DNA of 64,000 bases from Sacculina carcini (GCA_916048095.2 OU696588.1:2225001-2289000), one strand, 5' to 3'. Shown: positions 17,856-59,035, numbered from the stretch's first letter. Program-made: numbers and translations. The notes: generated by a model from the letters alone, not told the origin.

Positions 17856-18696
17856 CAGTGTTTCTCAACCTTTGTCTTGCCATGGCCCCGTTTAACACAA
17901 GGCAAGTCTTCGTGACCCCTCAGAAGTACTCCTTGACTCCCTAAAACAGGGGTTCTTAGCCGGAGGTGCTCGCACGCCTAGATGGTGCGAGCCAGGTTCC
18001 TAGCGGGTGCGAGGATTCGTGTAAATTTGTAAAGGACATTTCATGTTTAACCTATGCATTATATATTTCCTGAAAAACGTAGTTTTGCTTAGTTCTCTTA
18101 AAAGAGTTGCATGATTTAATATTGAAAATAAATGTTTTGTTATTGCGTCGTTTGTATTTATATATTTTCGTATACCTATCAAGAATTCAGGGGGATGCGA
18201 GAACCGACCGCGGGTATAATGGGGGTTTCGAGAGCTGATTGCTGATTTGAAAGGGGCGCGAACACCGATAAGGGTTAAGAAACACTCTCCTAGAGTTTCT
18301 TGTGGCCCCATACTCACATAGATTGTCGCAAGGTGGCTTCTCCAGAGCTCATGTACGCCGGTGACTATTTGAAAGCAAAGAAACAAAGGAATAAACAGCT
18401 TCAACCTTCTATTGTGGCCCCTGAGAGAATACAGTGCCCCATCTTTTGAATTCGGTCCTACGGTCCCTATAGTCCCTATGGTCCCTTCAGGGCCACGGGA
18501 TTATTAGCGACCATAGAGCCGAATAAAAAAAATGGGGATCAAGATGTTTTCTCACTATCCACGAAAGATATATGGCAATCTATGTTTATATGGGGCCACA
18601 AGGAGTTCTCGTCGAGCTAAGGACTGTCTTGGGGGGCCGCAAGAACTCGCATTGTGTTGAAGGGGGCCACGGCAAGAAAAAGGCTGAGAAAAATTG
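17856..18696. mobile_element. MITE family D with long inverted ends, interrupted by a family B MITE
   Basis: The left end 'tttctcaacctttgtcttgc' followed by 'catggccccgtttaacac' matches, inverted, the right end 'gtgttgaagggggccacg' followed by 'gcaagaaaaaggctgagaaa'. About 35 of 40 positions agree. The two halves are separated partly by the family B element at 17947-18290. Confidence 0.7.
17947..18290 (+). mobile_element. hAT-type MITE family B, copy 2 (nested)
   Basis: 'caggggttcttagccggagg' to 'gggttaagaaacactc'; interior shared with 14976-15275. It sits inside the family D element, so it inserted later. Flanks 'ccctaaaa' and 'tcctagag' could be a decayed 8-bp duplication (5 of 8). Confidence 0.72.
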
Positions 18697-19864
18697 CGTT
18701 ACACTACTGGAATATAACTAGAAGTGTGTGTTAGTGTGTATGTGTGTGTGTGTATGCGGCACACCTTGAATCCACAAGGCTAGCGTGTGTTGCTTGCATG
18801 TTCGGTTCGATAGCACGTTCGTTTGAGAGAAAACACGTTCACGTATAAACATTCGGCTACACGCACATAGACAATCAGTTGAGCAGCAACAATTGGAAAC
18901 ACTAAACAAAGTGTATGCACGCTTTGTACGTATTCGTATAAGCGTGTATTGGAGAATACTGGTATATTGCGTGTCTACATGTAGCTGTAAATAAATGGAT
19001 GGGAAAATGAATCGCGTATGTGTGTAGGACGTAATGTATTCAGTATATACCATATATCCCGGCCATTAAGTCCGTGCCACTTTTCAGGCCTGAAATACTA
19101 GGTTTTTAGTAGTACAGCAGTCCAATAAGCCCAGCCAAAATTAGGAACTTTTCTCCGTTAGTATTTTTCAAATGTTCTGTTTGTTCCACATATACAATAT
19201 GCTTAAAAATCCATAATTTCCCATCATTCACGTGTTAATGTACGATTTTCATCAAACTATTGTACATATTTGTACTTCATCATACATTGAGATAATTCAT
19301 ACTATAAGGAAGCTTGTTGTTTTGGTGTGGCAGACTTTGTTGACTTGGCAGAGTGAATTTTCTCAAGCTGAAATAGTTTTGGCCATTAAGCTCAAGTAAG
19401 TAGGTCACTACAGCTTATTCGACGCAAACCCCATTGCTACGCCTATTGCAGGCCGTACCGCCAAACAGACCAACAAAGGGTACATCAGCGCGCTATAACG
19501 GGCCAAGGTCAATGACCTCTCTCTGTCTGTCTGTTTGCAAAAGGCTAGTGCGTCATGCATGGCAAGTGGTCCGTGTTGCATTCGGTCGGCTCGGATGACG
19601 CAAAATTGAGCTCGCGCTGACGCACACAAATAACATCACCCGGTCACCATTTCAAATAAGAGTGTTGCTAATTAATAGAAAATGAATAAATAATAACGTC
19701 GTTCAAATCATTACAAAAACAACGATTTGTGCGTGTTTTTAATTTTTATATATATGGTAATGCTGATTACTCAACTATTCCATCTTTCCTTTAGTTTTTT
19801 ACTCGTCAATGTACAAATATCATCTCTTGAACTTATTGATAGTTCGTTAAACGTTAAAGATTAT

Positions 19865-20118
19865 AGGCCTAAGGGACAGCTGCTATACGGGAAGAAGCTG
19901 AAGCTTATGAACACACACATGTGTGTCCCGTGCAACTCGCTGCCACCGCAGAACCGACCCTCTCCACGCTGTTGCGCCACAAGGACGAAGGCGCATTAGA
20001 GAGGGCCACCTCCCCAGAATGCATGACACAACACATGACTGATATCTGGTACCCATTTACTGCTGGGTGGACTGGGGCTGTTGGATTACATAATTCACCC
20101 AAGAAATTCGCCCAAGTT
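19865..20118 (-). mobile_element. tRNA-Val-like SINE, copy 3 (head missing)
   Basis: The tail 'cctaagggacagctgctata' and body up to 'aattcacccaagaaattcgc' are present. The tRNA-like head is missing, as in a 5'-truncated insertion. Confidence 0.85.
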
Positions 20119-20936
20119 TGGGTCAATCAGAGTACAGATATCTCAGAATCAATACAATTCAGATGCACATATTTTATTTTCAACAATTATGATATGCTGA
20201 ATTGTTTTGCTCATTACATTAAAGTGTTATTGACACAGGGGAAATATTTTATCACGGCAATATATGTTGAAATATGCCCAAATAAAAAACCAACACGTAT
20301 TGCGGAAATAACTGTTTCGTTCAAGCATTCAGCTCAACAGGCAGACATTAGTCAAGTTAAAAAGACATTAGTAGAGTTAAAAATACATAAGTTAGTTAAG
20401 ATATAATTTAAAGGAGAATTTCTGACACTTTTAAGATAAATATCCGGAGAGTGTAGCTGACCAGCAAAACTAACATGACCAGACAACTGCATTAATTAAT
20501 TGCACAATTGCATGCAATTGAAAATACAATGCAATATTCTGCACGGAATAAGTGCAAAAAACAATAGTAGTTGATGCATCAAATTCAGGGCGCAACCTAA
20601 AATTGTTCTGTTCGATATCGACAGGTCAATAGTCTTCATTAGAACTAGATTACTTGCACAGAGCAGGCAAGACCAAAAATACCTCAGTCATCTCCGGGTG
20701 TTATCAGTGATCGATCGGGACAATTGATTGGATAATTACAATGGCGGTCGTTTGCAATACCGATGTGATGAGTAGACGAGAAGTCTGTCAAAACACCGAC
20801 ACTGCTGAAAAGCCAGCTAGGTATATTACGCCTAGGGTACGTTTGGTCTCGCTTCAATCCCGACTACCTTTTTGTTTGCTAACTAACCTAAGCTAACATA
20901 ACCTTACATACTCTTACAAAGAAAGAGAAAGTAACT

Positions 20937-20972
20937 GTGGTATCGCTAAAAATGGCGATACCACAGTTATCT
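20937..20972. repeat. Perfect 14-bp inverted repeat
   Basis: 'aactgtggtatcgc' and 'gcgataccacagtt' are separated by 8 bases, forming a perfect hairpin. No T-run or gene adjoins it. Confidence 0.85.
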
Positions 20973-21123
20973 ATGATTGTCGGAGTAGATTAGTTGCCTG
21001 AATCGTTTTTCTTCTCTGATTCCTCACTTCTCAACCATCCAACTGCTCATTTTCCAACAAGAGTGCTGAGAAATTCAGTAAATTCAGTTGTTTCACCAAA
21101 TTGCATATCAGTTAGTCACTACA

Positions 21124-21566
21124 AACACAGACACAGACACAGAGACGGAGACAGAGACAGAGACAGAGACAGACACAGACACAGACACAGACACAGACAC
21201 ATACACAGACACAGACACAGACACAGACACAAACACAGACACAGACACAGACACATACACAGACACAGACACAGACACAGACACAGACACAGACACAGAC
21301 ACAGACACAGACACAGACACAGACACAGACACAGACACAGACACATACGCATACACAGACACAGATATAGACACAGACACACACACACAGACACAGACGC
21401 AGACATAAACACAAACACAGACACAAGCACAGACACAGACACAGACACATACACAGACACATACACAGACACAGCCACAGACACAGACACAGACACAGAC
21501 ACATACACAGACACAGACACAGACACAGACACAGACACAGACACAAACACCGGCACACACACACAC
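21124..21566. repeat. (ACAGAC)n hexamer array
   Basis: About 70 units of 'acagac' with 'acatac', 'aaacac' and 'gagacg' variants. Open on both strands because of the 6-bp period; not coding. Confidence 0.97.
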
Positions 21567-21696
21567 ACATAATTGTATTATGAACGTCACCTTAAAGGCA
21601 AACAAATATGTTCAACGCCTCAGCAGCACCTATGCAAAAAACTAACGATGTTTCGTAGTGGAGCTTCGTCGAAAAATGGACAGTACAAGTATTACA

Positions 21697-22165
<469 letters not shown>

Positions 22166-22431
22166 ATAGACGCAGAAAAAGATAGGTGGCCACTCATGGC
22201 ATTGTCAGGTGAATGTCAACACAACCATATGCGTATTGTCATGTGTTTTTGCAGGCGACACAGTTGTGTGAGACACGTGTGTGTGTGTGTGTGTGTGTGT
22301 GTACGTATCATGTGTGTATGTTTGTATATGTGTGTGAGTGTTTGTGTGTGTTGGTTGATTGGTTGCTGGTAATGTGTAAACTATGCAGCGCTTATATTTG
22401 CTCGGATACCGGTGTGATGTATTTGTATGTG

Positions 22432-22680
22432 CAAGGTAAGGTAAGGTAAGGTAAGGTAAGGTAAGGTAAGGTAAGGTAAGGTAAGGTAAGGTAAGGTAAG
22501 GCAAGGCAAGGCAAGGTAAGGTAAGGTAAGGTAAGGTAAGGTAAGGTAAGGTAAGGTAAGGTAAGGTAAGGTATGGCAAGGTAAGGTAAGGTAATATAAG
22601 GTAAGGTAAGGTAAGGCAGGGTAAGGTGAGGTAAGATAAGCTAAGATAAGGTATGGTAACATACGATATGTTAAGGTAAG
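22432..22680. repeat. (GGTAA)n pentamer array
   Basis: About 48 units of 'ggtaa' with 'ggcaa' variants. On the plus strand it is a tandem array of the splice-donor consensus GGTAAG; on the minus strand the frames read 'LPYLT'. Confidence 0.97.
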
Positions 22681-23279
22681 TTGGAGTAGTATGTACCTAT
22701 GAAGCGCAAATATACACATACACATACACACACACACATACACAATTTCAGATGCGCTACTGATGAAAAATATCGAACACAGGGGAAGGGACAAAATGAT
22801 ATATAGGAAACATTATAGAAACACATACATATTACATAGTGAAACAGCAACAACAACACCACCGGGATTACAAATACAAGTGTGTTAGTAACATACACAG
22901 GCATTTGCATCAAGTATGAACAAAGTTGAAGAATAAATGGCTTGAAGTCCATCCTAACAAAACCGGCAGGTATAGGAGGATTTTCGACAAGCATCGCAAA
23001 CAACACTGGAATATATTTAAATTGGAAATTTCACCTGAATTAGATGTTTGATTAGAAGTTGGTTTTCTTTTATTCGTATGTGTGTGCACGCTGTTGAATA
23101 AATATATTAAAAAATAAAATTGTCCATACAGGCTTGAAGATTGATTGAGTTAAAAAAAAGAAGAGGATTTTAGAAGATATTCCAATATCATCAAAATATA
23201 CAGTTCACTATGCACAATGATTTTCTGATTCAAATTAAGGGATATTTGCAAAGAATTCGTTATAAGCGCATAAGAACCA

Positions 23280-23440
23280 GGGGTTCGTAGTAATTGTTCT
23301 CTGATTTCCCACTTCTTCTCAATGAGTTGATACTCTGTAGTGTCGACAACAGCGCTGATAAATTCAATAAATATAATTTATGCATCAAATTGAATGCCAG
23401 AAAGTCACTAGAAGCGAATAAATGCGAATTCGGTCGGATA
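23280..23440 (+). mobile_element. MITE family A fragment
   Basis: 'caggggttcgtag' near the start, then 'ctgatttcccacttcttctc', 'cagcgctgataaattcaa' and 'agaaagtcactagaa'. A second fragment with the same landmarks is at 21005-21125. Confidence 0.55.
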
Positions 23441-23872
23441 TATTCCGAATGAAATCATGACACGGACTAATATGAACAGCCTAAAATTTGGAAAGTAAGC
23501 CCTGAACCAGAAGAAAAGATATCAAAATTGTATCATACTCGACTAAGCTTCATTTAGCCTAAAGGCGGACATATACAATGCCTAACATATATACGATCCA
23601 TCCGTTTTTGTTTGAGCGAGAATCTGTTCTGAAGTTCTGTTGAAATTGTGCTGCATTTCCTATGCTACCCTGGTGAATTGTACGAGTTTGTTGAAGAGTT
23701 GGTTGCGCAGTGCTAACTGGAATTGAACAATGCTGGTCAGCGGTATACGTCGGCTGGTCATGCTAATGACGAGCGCAACCACACCCAAAAACAGACGCAG
23801 ATTCGTAGAAAACAAGCGATTGTCGATTTTGAGCAGCCGAAATTGCCATTGTTTTGTTTCTAGTGTTTTAGC

Positions 23873-24090
23873 TCATTACCCTCTGATGATCTCACATGAG
23901 ATCACTAAAAAATAACTATACTTTTGTAGTTTTCTGTCTATATTTAACACATATTTAATCATTAAGCTCTGTTTATTAGGAGCATTTCTTTTATATAAAC
24001 GCAATGTTTTAAACATAACATCATTTTAATTCATTGATTTACAAGCTGAATGTGTCTAAGTTGTTGTACTCAATATGATTTGGTCGAGTG
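23873..24090 (+). repeat. Interspersed repeat family H, copy 1
   Basis: Shares 'atgagatcac', 'tttgtagttt', 'tttaatcatta', 'catttctt' and 'caagttg' spacing with 28331-28525 in the same orientation; diverged. Confidence 0.6.
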
Positions 24091-25487
24091 CGCAATGTAT
24101 TAGTGTCTGTGAAAGGATTTGTTAGTGAATGTTCCAGCCATTCTTCTCACACACTGTTCTGCAGAAAGGTGGGTCACTGGGTATTTTACAGGACTAAAAC
24201 AATCTGTTTCAAGGGCATATTTCACAGCCAACGGCCATCCGACTAAAGTGATGCCATTAATTAAAATTTTACTTTCTCTATCTGTACGCTATATTGAGTA
24301 CACTTTGGTAATTCACACTCTTATATCGGATTATAACATTGAGGGTAATTAGATATGCGAAAATTTTGAGATAGAGTAATGCTTTACCCCGAAACACTTT
24401 TCACAAAATATATCTCTACAGAGAAAACGTACGCCAAAAAGCGAATTTCGTAAATCGTTCGATCTGTTTGTAAGTAAGGGTGGTAATTTTCACTCAGTTG
24501 ATATGACAAGTGTGTCGTGTTGACAATCAAGTCTGCACAGCTGATTAACCTTGAACCCAACAGGTAAAACTACCAAAGGCGTCGACGGAAATTTTCATTT
24601 TCGGGGGCAAATGACGATGACGTCATAACAAAACCCCATTCGCAAACGCCTCAAGTCCAGCCATCTGTGATCTGCAATAACTCAAGAACTTATAATATAT
24701 TTGACTGATTGTGGACCATAACCCATCCGGTACCCCCATCTGACTACGCTCATGGATAAGAACAAAGATAGTGCACGTATTAATCTCACAAAGCTTTGCT
24801 GACAAAACACAACACCGAAGAAAAACAATATACGATTTCAAGCAAGTTTGACTTTCCGTCTATCACAGTTTTTTGTTGTTGTAATTTTATTAGCCTTTGT
24901 CATTTTCAATGCAAATCTGTGCGCAACCAATATTTGTTGATTCAATATCATTTCGCGCTTACCGTTTGATCTGTAAATTACATACAATTAAATTCTAATG
25001 CATCCTGCCTATAATTCAACTTCTAAAGTGTGTGCGTGTGTGTGAGTGTGCATTTGTGTGTATATTTGTGTATCTACAAATCTACAAATACAGTAGTATC
25101 TACAGCCTATGAACAACTAGAGATCAAATGATATCGATTTTGTTTAAACAAAATCAGCATACAGACATGCTTATTTTTATCTGTTCAGATGAGAGATTCG
25201 ATTACCGTAGATTCACAGGCCTTAGAAGTTGTGACACTCACAGTGCAAAACATATATAGTTGAGATAGTCCATATACACTCCAGCACCAGCGGGCAAAAC
25301 TGAGAAACCACAGAACACACACTCACGCATACACAAATCAGACTCGAACACTTTGAATTGGTGGCGAAATATACAGCATACCGACAACACTCATAGTCCA
25401 GCACGCTTAGAACTTCGATAGTGCAACACGAGCGCACACACACACGCGCACACTCACTCTCACACACACACAAACACACTAACACAC

Positions 25488-25499
25488 TTGTACCAAGAA

Positions 25500-25531
<32 letters not shown>

Positions 25532-25769
25532 ATACACACAGACAGACAAACACGCGGTAACACGCATCGATTTGCGCAGTAGGATAGAATCGATTGGCCA
25601 GTCAGCTGCGCACAACATACACCTGCGCACACACACACACACACACACACACTCACATGCACACATACACACACCGATATACACGCGCACACGCGCATAC
25701 AAACAGTGCAGCGTCGAAGCCGACGATCGACGAACGCGCTGACCTCGCGCGTTGCTTTGTCTCCAAGCT

Positions 25770-25811
<42 letters not shown>

Positions 25812-25840
25812 GTGTATGTGTGTGTGTGTGTGTGTTTCGC
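25488..25840. repeat. CA blocks followed by an opposing (GT)n block
   Basis: CA tracts at about 25500 and 25629 and a (GT)n tract at 25772-25836 are complementary. They can fold back over about 120-250 bases. Confidence 0.85.
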
Positions 25841-26638
25841 TCAATCATGGCCAGATTTGTCGTGCTTGTGTTGGGCAATTTTCATCATTGGTGATGCGCA
25901 ATGACAGAGTTAGTTTTGCTCTGTGAACGCATGTATGGTGGAAAAAATGACAAAGATGGATTAGAGCCGCAAATACAACGACATAATCTAGTGGAAATGA
26001 CACACACACACACACACATACACACACAAAACAATATGTTCATATATAATTAGGAATTATACGAGGCATAGTGTTCTCGACATTACGGCGATTATATACG
26101 CTTTTTACGGTGTATATTGCCATGAATATATTTTTTTAATTTACATATATCAGCATTTTTACTTGAGTGGTTATATTTTTGGATTTTTTTGTGTGTGTTA
26201 TATTTTATATATACCGTAAAAGCTTTATTAAAACGACACCTTTGATTGACAGCAGCAATAGCGGCGAATGTAAATATATTTTTATTAGTGAATTTACATT
26301 TATTTACCAGCAATCAGCCTGTATTTGTGCCTTTTTAAAAAAAAATAAATACGCATACGTTAACTGGTTCCCTGTTCGTCCAGAGAATACACCGTGCCGT
26401 GTCAAAGTTCTGACCAGCTAGTGGAAAAATAGAGCGGCACTCTCTAATTGAACGGCACTACGGGGGAAGTTTTGAAAAGATAGAACTGCATGCCGTTCAA
26501 ATAGAGGTTTTATGGCATATATTTACGAGTATACGGCATGTACTCGTATATATATCTCAATAACTTCCTACAAGAATTAAGTGCTCGTTTTGTGATGGTA
26601 GCAAAGTGTCGAAACATTGTGAGCAACCCACAGTGAGT

Positions 26639-26711
26639 CCGCCTCGTAGCCGAGTGGCTAAGACGCACGCTCTGTGCACGAGAAGTCCAGGGTTCGGTTC
26701 CCTGGCGAGGT
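26639..26711 (+). repeat. tRNA-like sequence, probable head of a second SINE or a tRNA pseudogene
   Basis: The seven-base acceptor arms 'cgcctcg' and 'cgaggtg' pair (one G-T). The D-loop region 'tagccgagtggctaa' looks like an A box and 'ggttcggttcc' like a B box. The anticodon arm does not form a normal 5-bp stem with a 7-base loop, so I do not call a working tRNA. A non-tRNA tail continues to about 26930. Confidence 0.55.
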
Positions 26712-27107
26712 GAAACGTTTGGGTCCGTTTCTGAAAGGATAGCCCAATTGTCGCAATGCGGGTTTTGTGTGCGCGCAGCCGTGCAGTTTCTGTGCTGGCG
26801 GTGACTGCAAAACCCGTGCGGCCGGACCTGCGGTGTGCCAGCCGGGGCCGTGAGGCTTTGCCCATGCATAAATTCACGCGAACATTAGCCTCTCCACTGC
26901 TGTGTTCAAATGCGTACATTTCAAAAATTTCAATTTCACAGACTCGACAAAATATCTTCAAATTAGATTATTGCCAGATTTTGCCGAGAGTTGGTGTTCG
27001 TTATTGTTGTTCTCAAGTAGTTTCTTAGAAAAAAATGTTCAACTCGAAAAGCTCGTTGTCAGATACCTATTTATTGACACAATACACACGCAACACTCAT
27101 TCACACC

Positions 27108-27112
<5 letters not shown>

Positions 27113-27156
<44 letters not shown>
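27113..27156. repeat. (TA)n microsatellite
   Basis: About 22 TA units. Downstream of the Zasp stop on the minus strand. Confidence 0.95.
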
Positions 27157-27157
<1 letters not shown>

Positions 27158-28201
27158 CCCATAGATCAAGAGAGAGCCAGAGTATAGCGAATAAGCAGAA
27201 CAACTTGAGACAAAGATTAGAGAAAAGGATTGAGACGCAAGCACTCTGAAAGCATATATACGGGGATCTATATAATTATAGTTTGGCGTTTGGCATCTAT
27301 ATAATGTCCAGTACCGCAATTGGAGTCTAGACCTAGCCTTATACGTGGTCTCGTCACTTGTTTACGATTATAAGTACACGCAGATTGAAGCACCCACACA
27401 CACTCACGCGCCAATTACGAGCCGCAGTGTTTGAGAACTAGAGAGATAGATAGAGAGAAAAAAGACAAAACAAAAGCGACAAGATTAGCAACGGCCAAGG
27501 GAGATAGTATTTTCCCGTCCAATTTTTCGTCAGCACTCCATCGAAACGCTCCGGTATGCAAAGACTCCAAGTGCCGAATATTATCCACGTGAGCATAAGG
27601 CATTGCCACCATTGCACAATCAAATCGGAAAACTGCATGCAATATAGCAACGCCAAATAGGGCAACACAAAAAAGAACGGTTATATACATGTATGTCAGG
27701 ATTGAAGCACTAAGGTTATCTGGAGAGATGTGTTAGACAAAACGAACCAGCAAAACCACTCTCAATAGCTGAGCAGCCCTAGGACAATACATCACTGGTC
27801 AGGTCCGTTAAGAGCTTTGATTATCGTCGTTCTAACTAGATCATTTTGTGTGTTGTCGAGATAATATTGATCGTGAATATTGAACGAGACAAAAACATTC
27901 ATCGGCATAAGCACAGTAATCGCACGCTCTACTGCGGATGTCTCCAGAACATCCACATCTTGCGCAGACATTCAAGAATCAGGTGTTTAGTTCGCTATTA
28001 TTCCAAAGTCGCGAGTTAGCCAACAATCCGAAACACGTCGTTTAAATAGCCGGGACAGAAAGAGTCGATATATGGCGAAAGCTCAGGAAAAAGCTCGTTG
28101 ATATTTTGCAGACAAGTATTATCAAGATTCGATCCGGCTGAGACATCGGAGCAACGTCCAATTTTGACCAGAACCTGAAGACAGAAGACACCATCGGGTC
28201 G

Positions 28202-56053
<27,852 letters not shown>

Positions 56054-56059
56054 GTCGCG

Positions 56060-56137
56060 TGCTACAGACAGGTGCTACAGACAGGTGCTACAGGCAGGTG
56101 CTACAGGCAGGTGCTACAAGCAGGTTCTACAGGCGCC
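56060..56137. promoter_or_regulatory. 13-mer array with four CAGGTG E-boxes next to the Zasp start codon
   Basis: Six tandem units of 'gtgctacagacag' type begin 6 bp upstream of the Zasp ATG. CAGGTG occurs at 56069, 56082, 56095 and 56108, exactly 13 bp apart. CAGGTG is a known class of bHLH site. The array may be 5' UTR or proximal promoter; regulatory function is inference. Confidence 0.5.
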
Positions 56138-56518
56138 AAACACTGGCCAACCCGTGCCGAACGCCGGCTGTGTGCACACTGCCAGATCCTGAATCACACA
56201 CACACACACACACATACACACACACACACACACATAATCGGGTGTGCACGCGAGCAGGTGAGCAGACGGCAGTCTTCGACGGCTTTGGACGACGGCAGAG
56301 TGAGACAGCGCCGGTATCTAACTCCCCCGCATGTGCTCATGTTGTTATATGTATGTGTGTGTATGTGTGTTGCAGGTCGGAGCCGGCCAATGCGACGTGT
56401 AGTAGTGTAGTCGGAATTTCAGACGACTACCATCTCCTTGCCCCTCTCACGGCCGCCCACACTCCCTGTCCCCCTTGCCTCCACTCAGCACACACACGTG
56501 CACAAATGCACCTGCACT

Positions 56519-56521
<3 letters not shown>

Positions 56522-56590
<69 letters not shown>
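56522..56590. repeat. (CA)n microsatellite
   Basis: About 34 CA units, 470 bp upstream of the Zasp start codon. Confidence 0.97.
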
Positions 56591-56594
<4 letters not shown>

Positions 56595-57191
56595 CCACAG
56601 ATCCGCACGTAGCACTCTGCAATGTGCACTCACCAGCCTAGCAGGATTATAAATAAACGAAACGTTCGGCTAAAGAGCGACGAGCACGCACATACACACA
56701 CACACACACACAAACACACAGACACATACAGACAGACAGAGAGAAATATGCACGGTGTAATGCGCGGAAACACTGTACGTCCCATACTCATGCCAGCCAA
56801 AGCGATAACTATGTGGTGTCTCGCTGAAAAGTACACCGGTATATACTGTGCATTGGGCTGTATTGCATTTTCGGGGCAAAACAAGACGGGCAAAACTGTA
56901 AATGAAAAATGTAAGTATTAACTTATAACTGGGCATTGTTTTGTCACAAGGAATATACATGAAAAATATACACAAACACACACACACAAACACTAACACA
57001 CATTAGCATGCACGTACACACACAGTAACATGCGCAAAACCATGCTTATGCGCACACATACACTTAGCCACACACAGACAGACACTCAAGTACACAAACA
57101 TTACATTACATTGCGAGAGCATTATACACTGTGAGAGCAAATTATATTTGGAAATACTTTTTTCTGCCAGGAAAACAGGCACACACACCAG

Positions 57192-57223
<32 letters not shown>

Positions 57224-57329
57224 AAAACACGCACACACACAAACACACATGTATTTGTACATACATAGGATTGACATAGTTTCCTAGAATGCGCTTCTTT
57301 TGTCATGTTACTCTAGAAATCTAAAAGAT

Positions 57330-57568
57330 CAGTGGTTCTCAAACTATCTTACCTGACGCCACTTTTTTGCTTCTGGTATACCCGCCTTGCTTAATAGAAA
57401 CGTGTGGAGTGACTGCTAGAATTATATTTTGCACGCATGTAATGACATATATTTGTTCTTTTAATGATTTGATTATTATAATTAAAAAGCGATTGTGAGC
57501 AGATTACCTCACACACCCCTTGTATCCTACTTGTATCCTCCTCGCGCCGCCTAGTTTGGGAGCCCCTG
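57330..57568. mobile_element. hAT-type MITE
   Basis: 'cagtggttctcaaacta' and 'ctagtttgggagcccctg' are inverted ends over 239 bp. Flanks 'taaaagat' and 'taatatat' match at 6 of 8 positions, a plausible decayed duplication. Confidence 0.72.
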
Positions 57569-57724
57569 TAATATATAAATAAACGTGCAACTATAATTTA
57601 ATTTCGACAAGAGGCTGGATTGTGTATATTGCCTGCAATGGCTCTTGTTCTTTCAACGATCCTGTTGCTCAACAATACAAGTGAACGCTTGCAAGTGAAT
57701 GCTCAATTTTGGTCCATTTCCTAG

Positions 57725-57980
57725 CGATGTGCTGTGGGCAAAGTGATGTCCCTCATTGACCAGCTGGTGGAGAAGAAGCAGATACAGTCCTCGCATTGCG
57801 TTGTTTTTTATCAGTTGATTTATGTGTTCTACTTGTACAATTTTATCTGAATAAAATGATATATAAATGATTGAACTGAGTTTCGATCCATCTGGAACCA
57901 GGTAATACGCAGCGACTAAACGAGACCTGCAAGTGATATTCGATCACAAAAAGGTTGGCAACCACTGTTCTAGGTTCTAT
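57725..57980 (-). mobile_element. MITE family C, copy 3
   Basis: Minus-strand copy starting 'cagtggttgccaaccttttt' at 57980, with 'gtacaagtagaacac' and 'ctgcttcttctccaccagct' as at 4193. Confidence 0.75.
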
Positions 57981-59035
57981 AGTATCGATAGTTCTATACG
58001 TATAGTATCGATCGCGTAAAATAGAATTACCCACCAATATGCCAAGCAGGTACCGTTTACAATCAAACAGCAAAAACAATTTGATTGTAATGTTCACTAC
58101 GTTTTGCTTCCATGAAACCTATAACAATCTGTAATTGGATTTCGGCAGTGCAATCAAGGTGTGCATACGCAGTTAACACCTGTTATTACGTCGTTTCTAT
58201 TGTATTGCACATTCGCGCGCACGTATGCATATAACGCTTACAAAGTACAAGGTGATTTTGAAGAATAAAATGGCATGCGAAATTAATATATTTTGACAGT
58301 CAAATTTCAACTGCCGCAGTGGATAAATTAAGAAACTGCTTTGAACGAATTTTCTCAGCAGTCATGCACCCTTCAGACAATATATTAACATATCAATATA
58401 TTTAATATATTCAAATTATCTTTATCATCAATGAGATCAACAGATGTGACTCTAAGTAGCATCCGCCCTTTGGCAAGTTTTTCTTATGCAATACACTTTA
58501 TGCATTAGATGCAATGTGTTGCAAAAATTGTTAGTTACTGCCCGCTGGTGAGAGGGAATTTATCGAGAGAAGATATGTATATAAATCTCATGATTGTGTA
58601 TCGCTGTCGTATATTATAGCTGCACATTGTTGACGGGTGTCGTTCGGAGTTCGGTTAGTTGCGATTAATCGTCATGTCTAATCTATGGGTCGGCGGTGTC
58701 ATATGGTTGGGAGTTATCCTTTGTGTCCTTAGTGTGTACCGGGTTTATTATGATTGTTTTAGGTTGTCTCAGATTTACGTCTTTGTTCGGTGCTTCGCCA
58801 AATACAGAGGAGCTTCATATTGTAGTGTTATTGGTTTTCGGTTTCCGTGTAACCAATACCACTACCAAACATAATGGATGAGTATTAATGAACACCGACA
58901 CGAGTTCGCCACACATGGCCAAACACCGCCGTACACTCCGTCCCCGACCCGACACAAAGAGGTCCTTATATAATAGACAGCACATGTGTGTGTGTGCGTG
59001 TGTATGTGTGTGTGTGTGTGTGTTGATGACGCATT

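Noticed and set aside
21124-21566. CRISPR-like array
   Set aside because: Units are contiguous hexamers without spacers, in a eukaryotic genome.
20994-21605. Up to 192-residue His/Arg/Asp-rich frames
   Set aside because: Product of the (ACAGAC)n hexamer array, open on both strands.
22205-22794. 137-residue 'LPYLT' repeat protein
   Set aside because: Encoded by the (GGTAA)n pentamer array; no flanking coding signal.
27415-27690. 91-residue hydrophobic minus-strand frame downstream of the Zasp stop
   Set aside because: No family motif, no paired splice sites; likely within 3' UTR or intergenic sequence.
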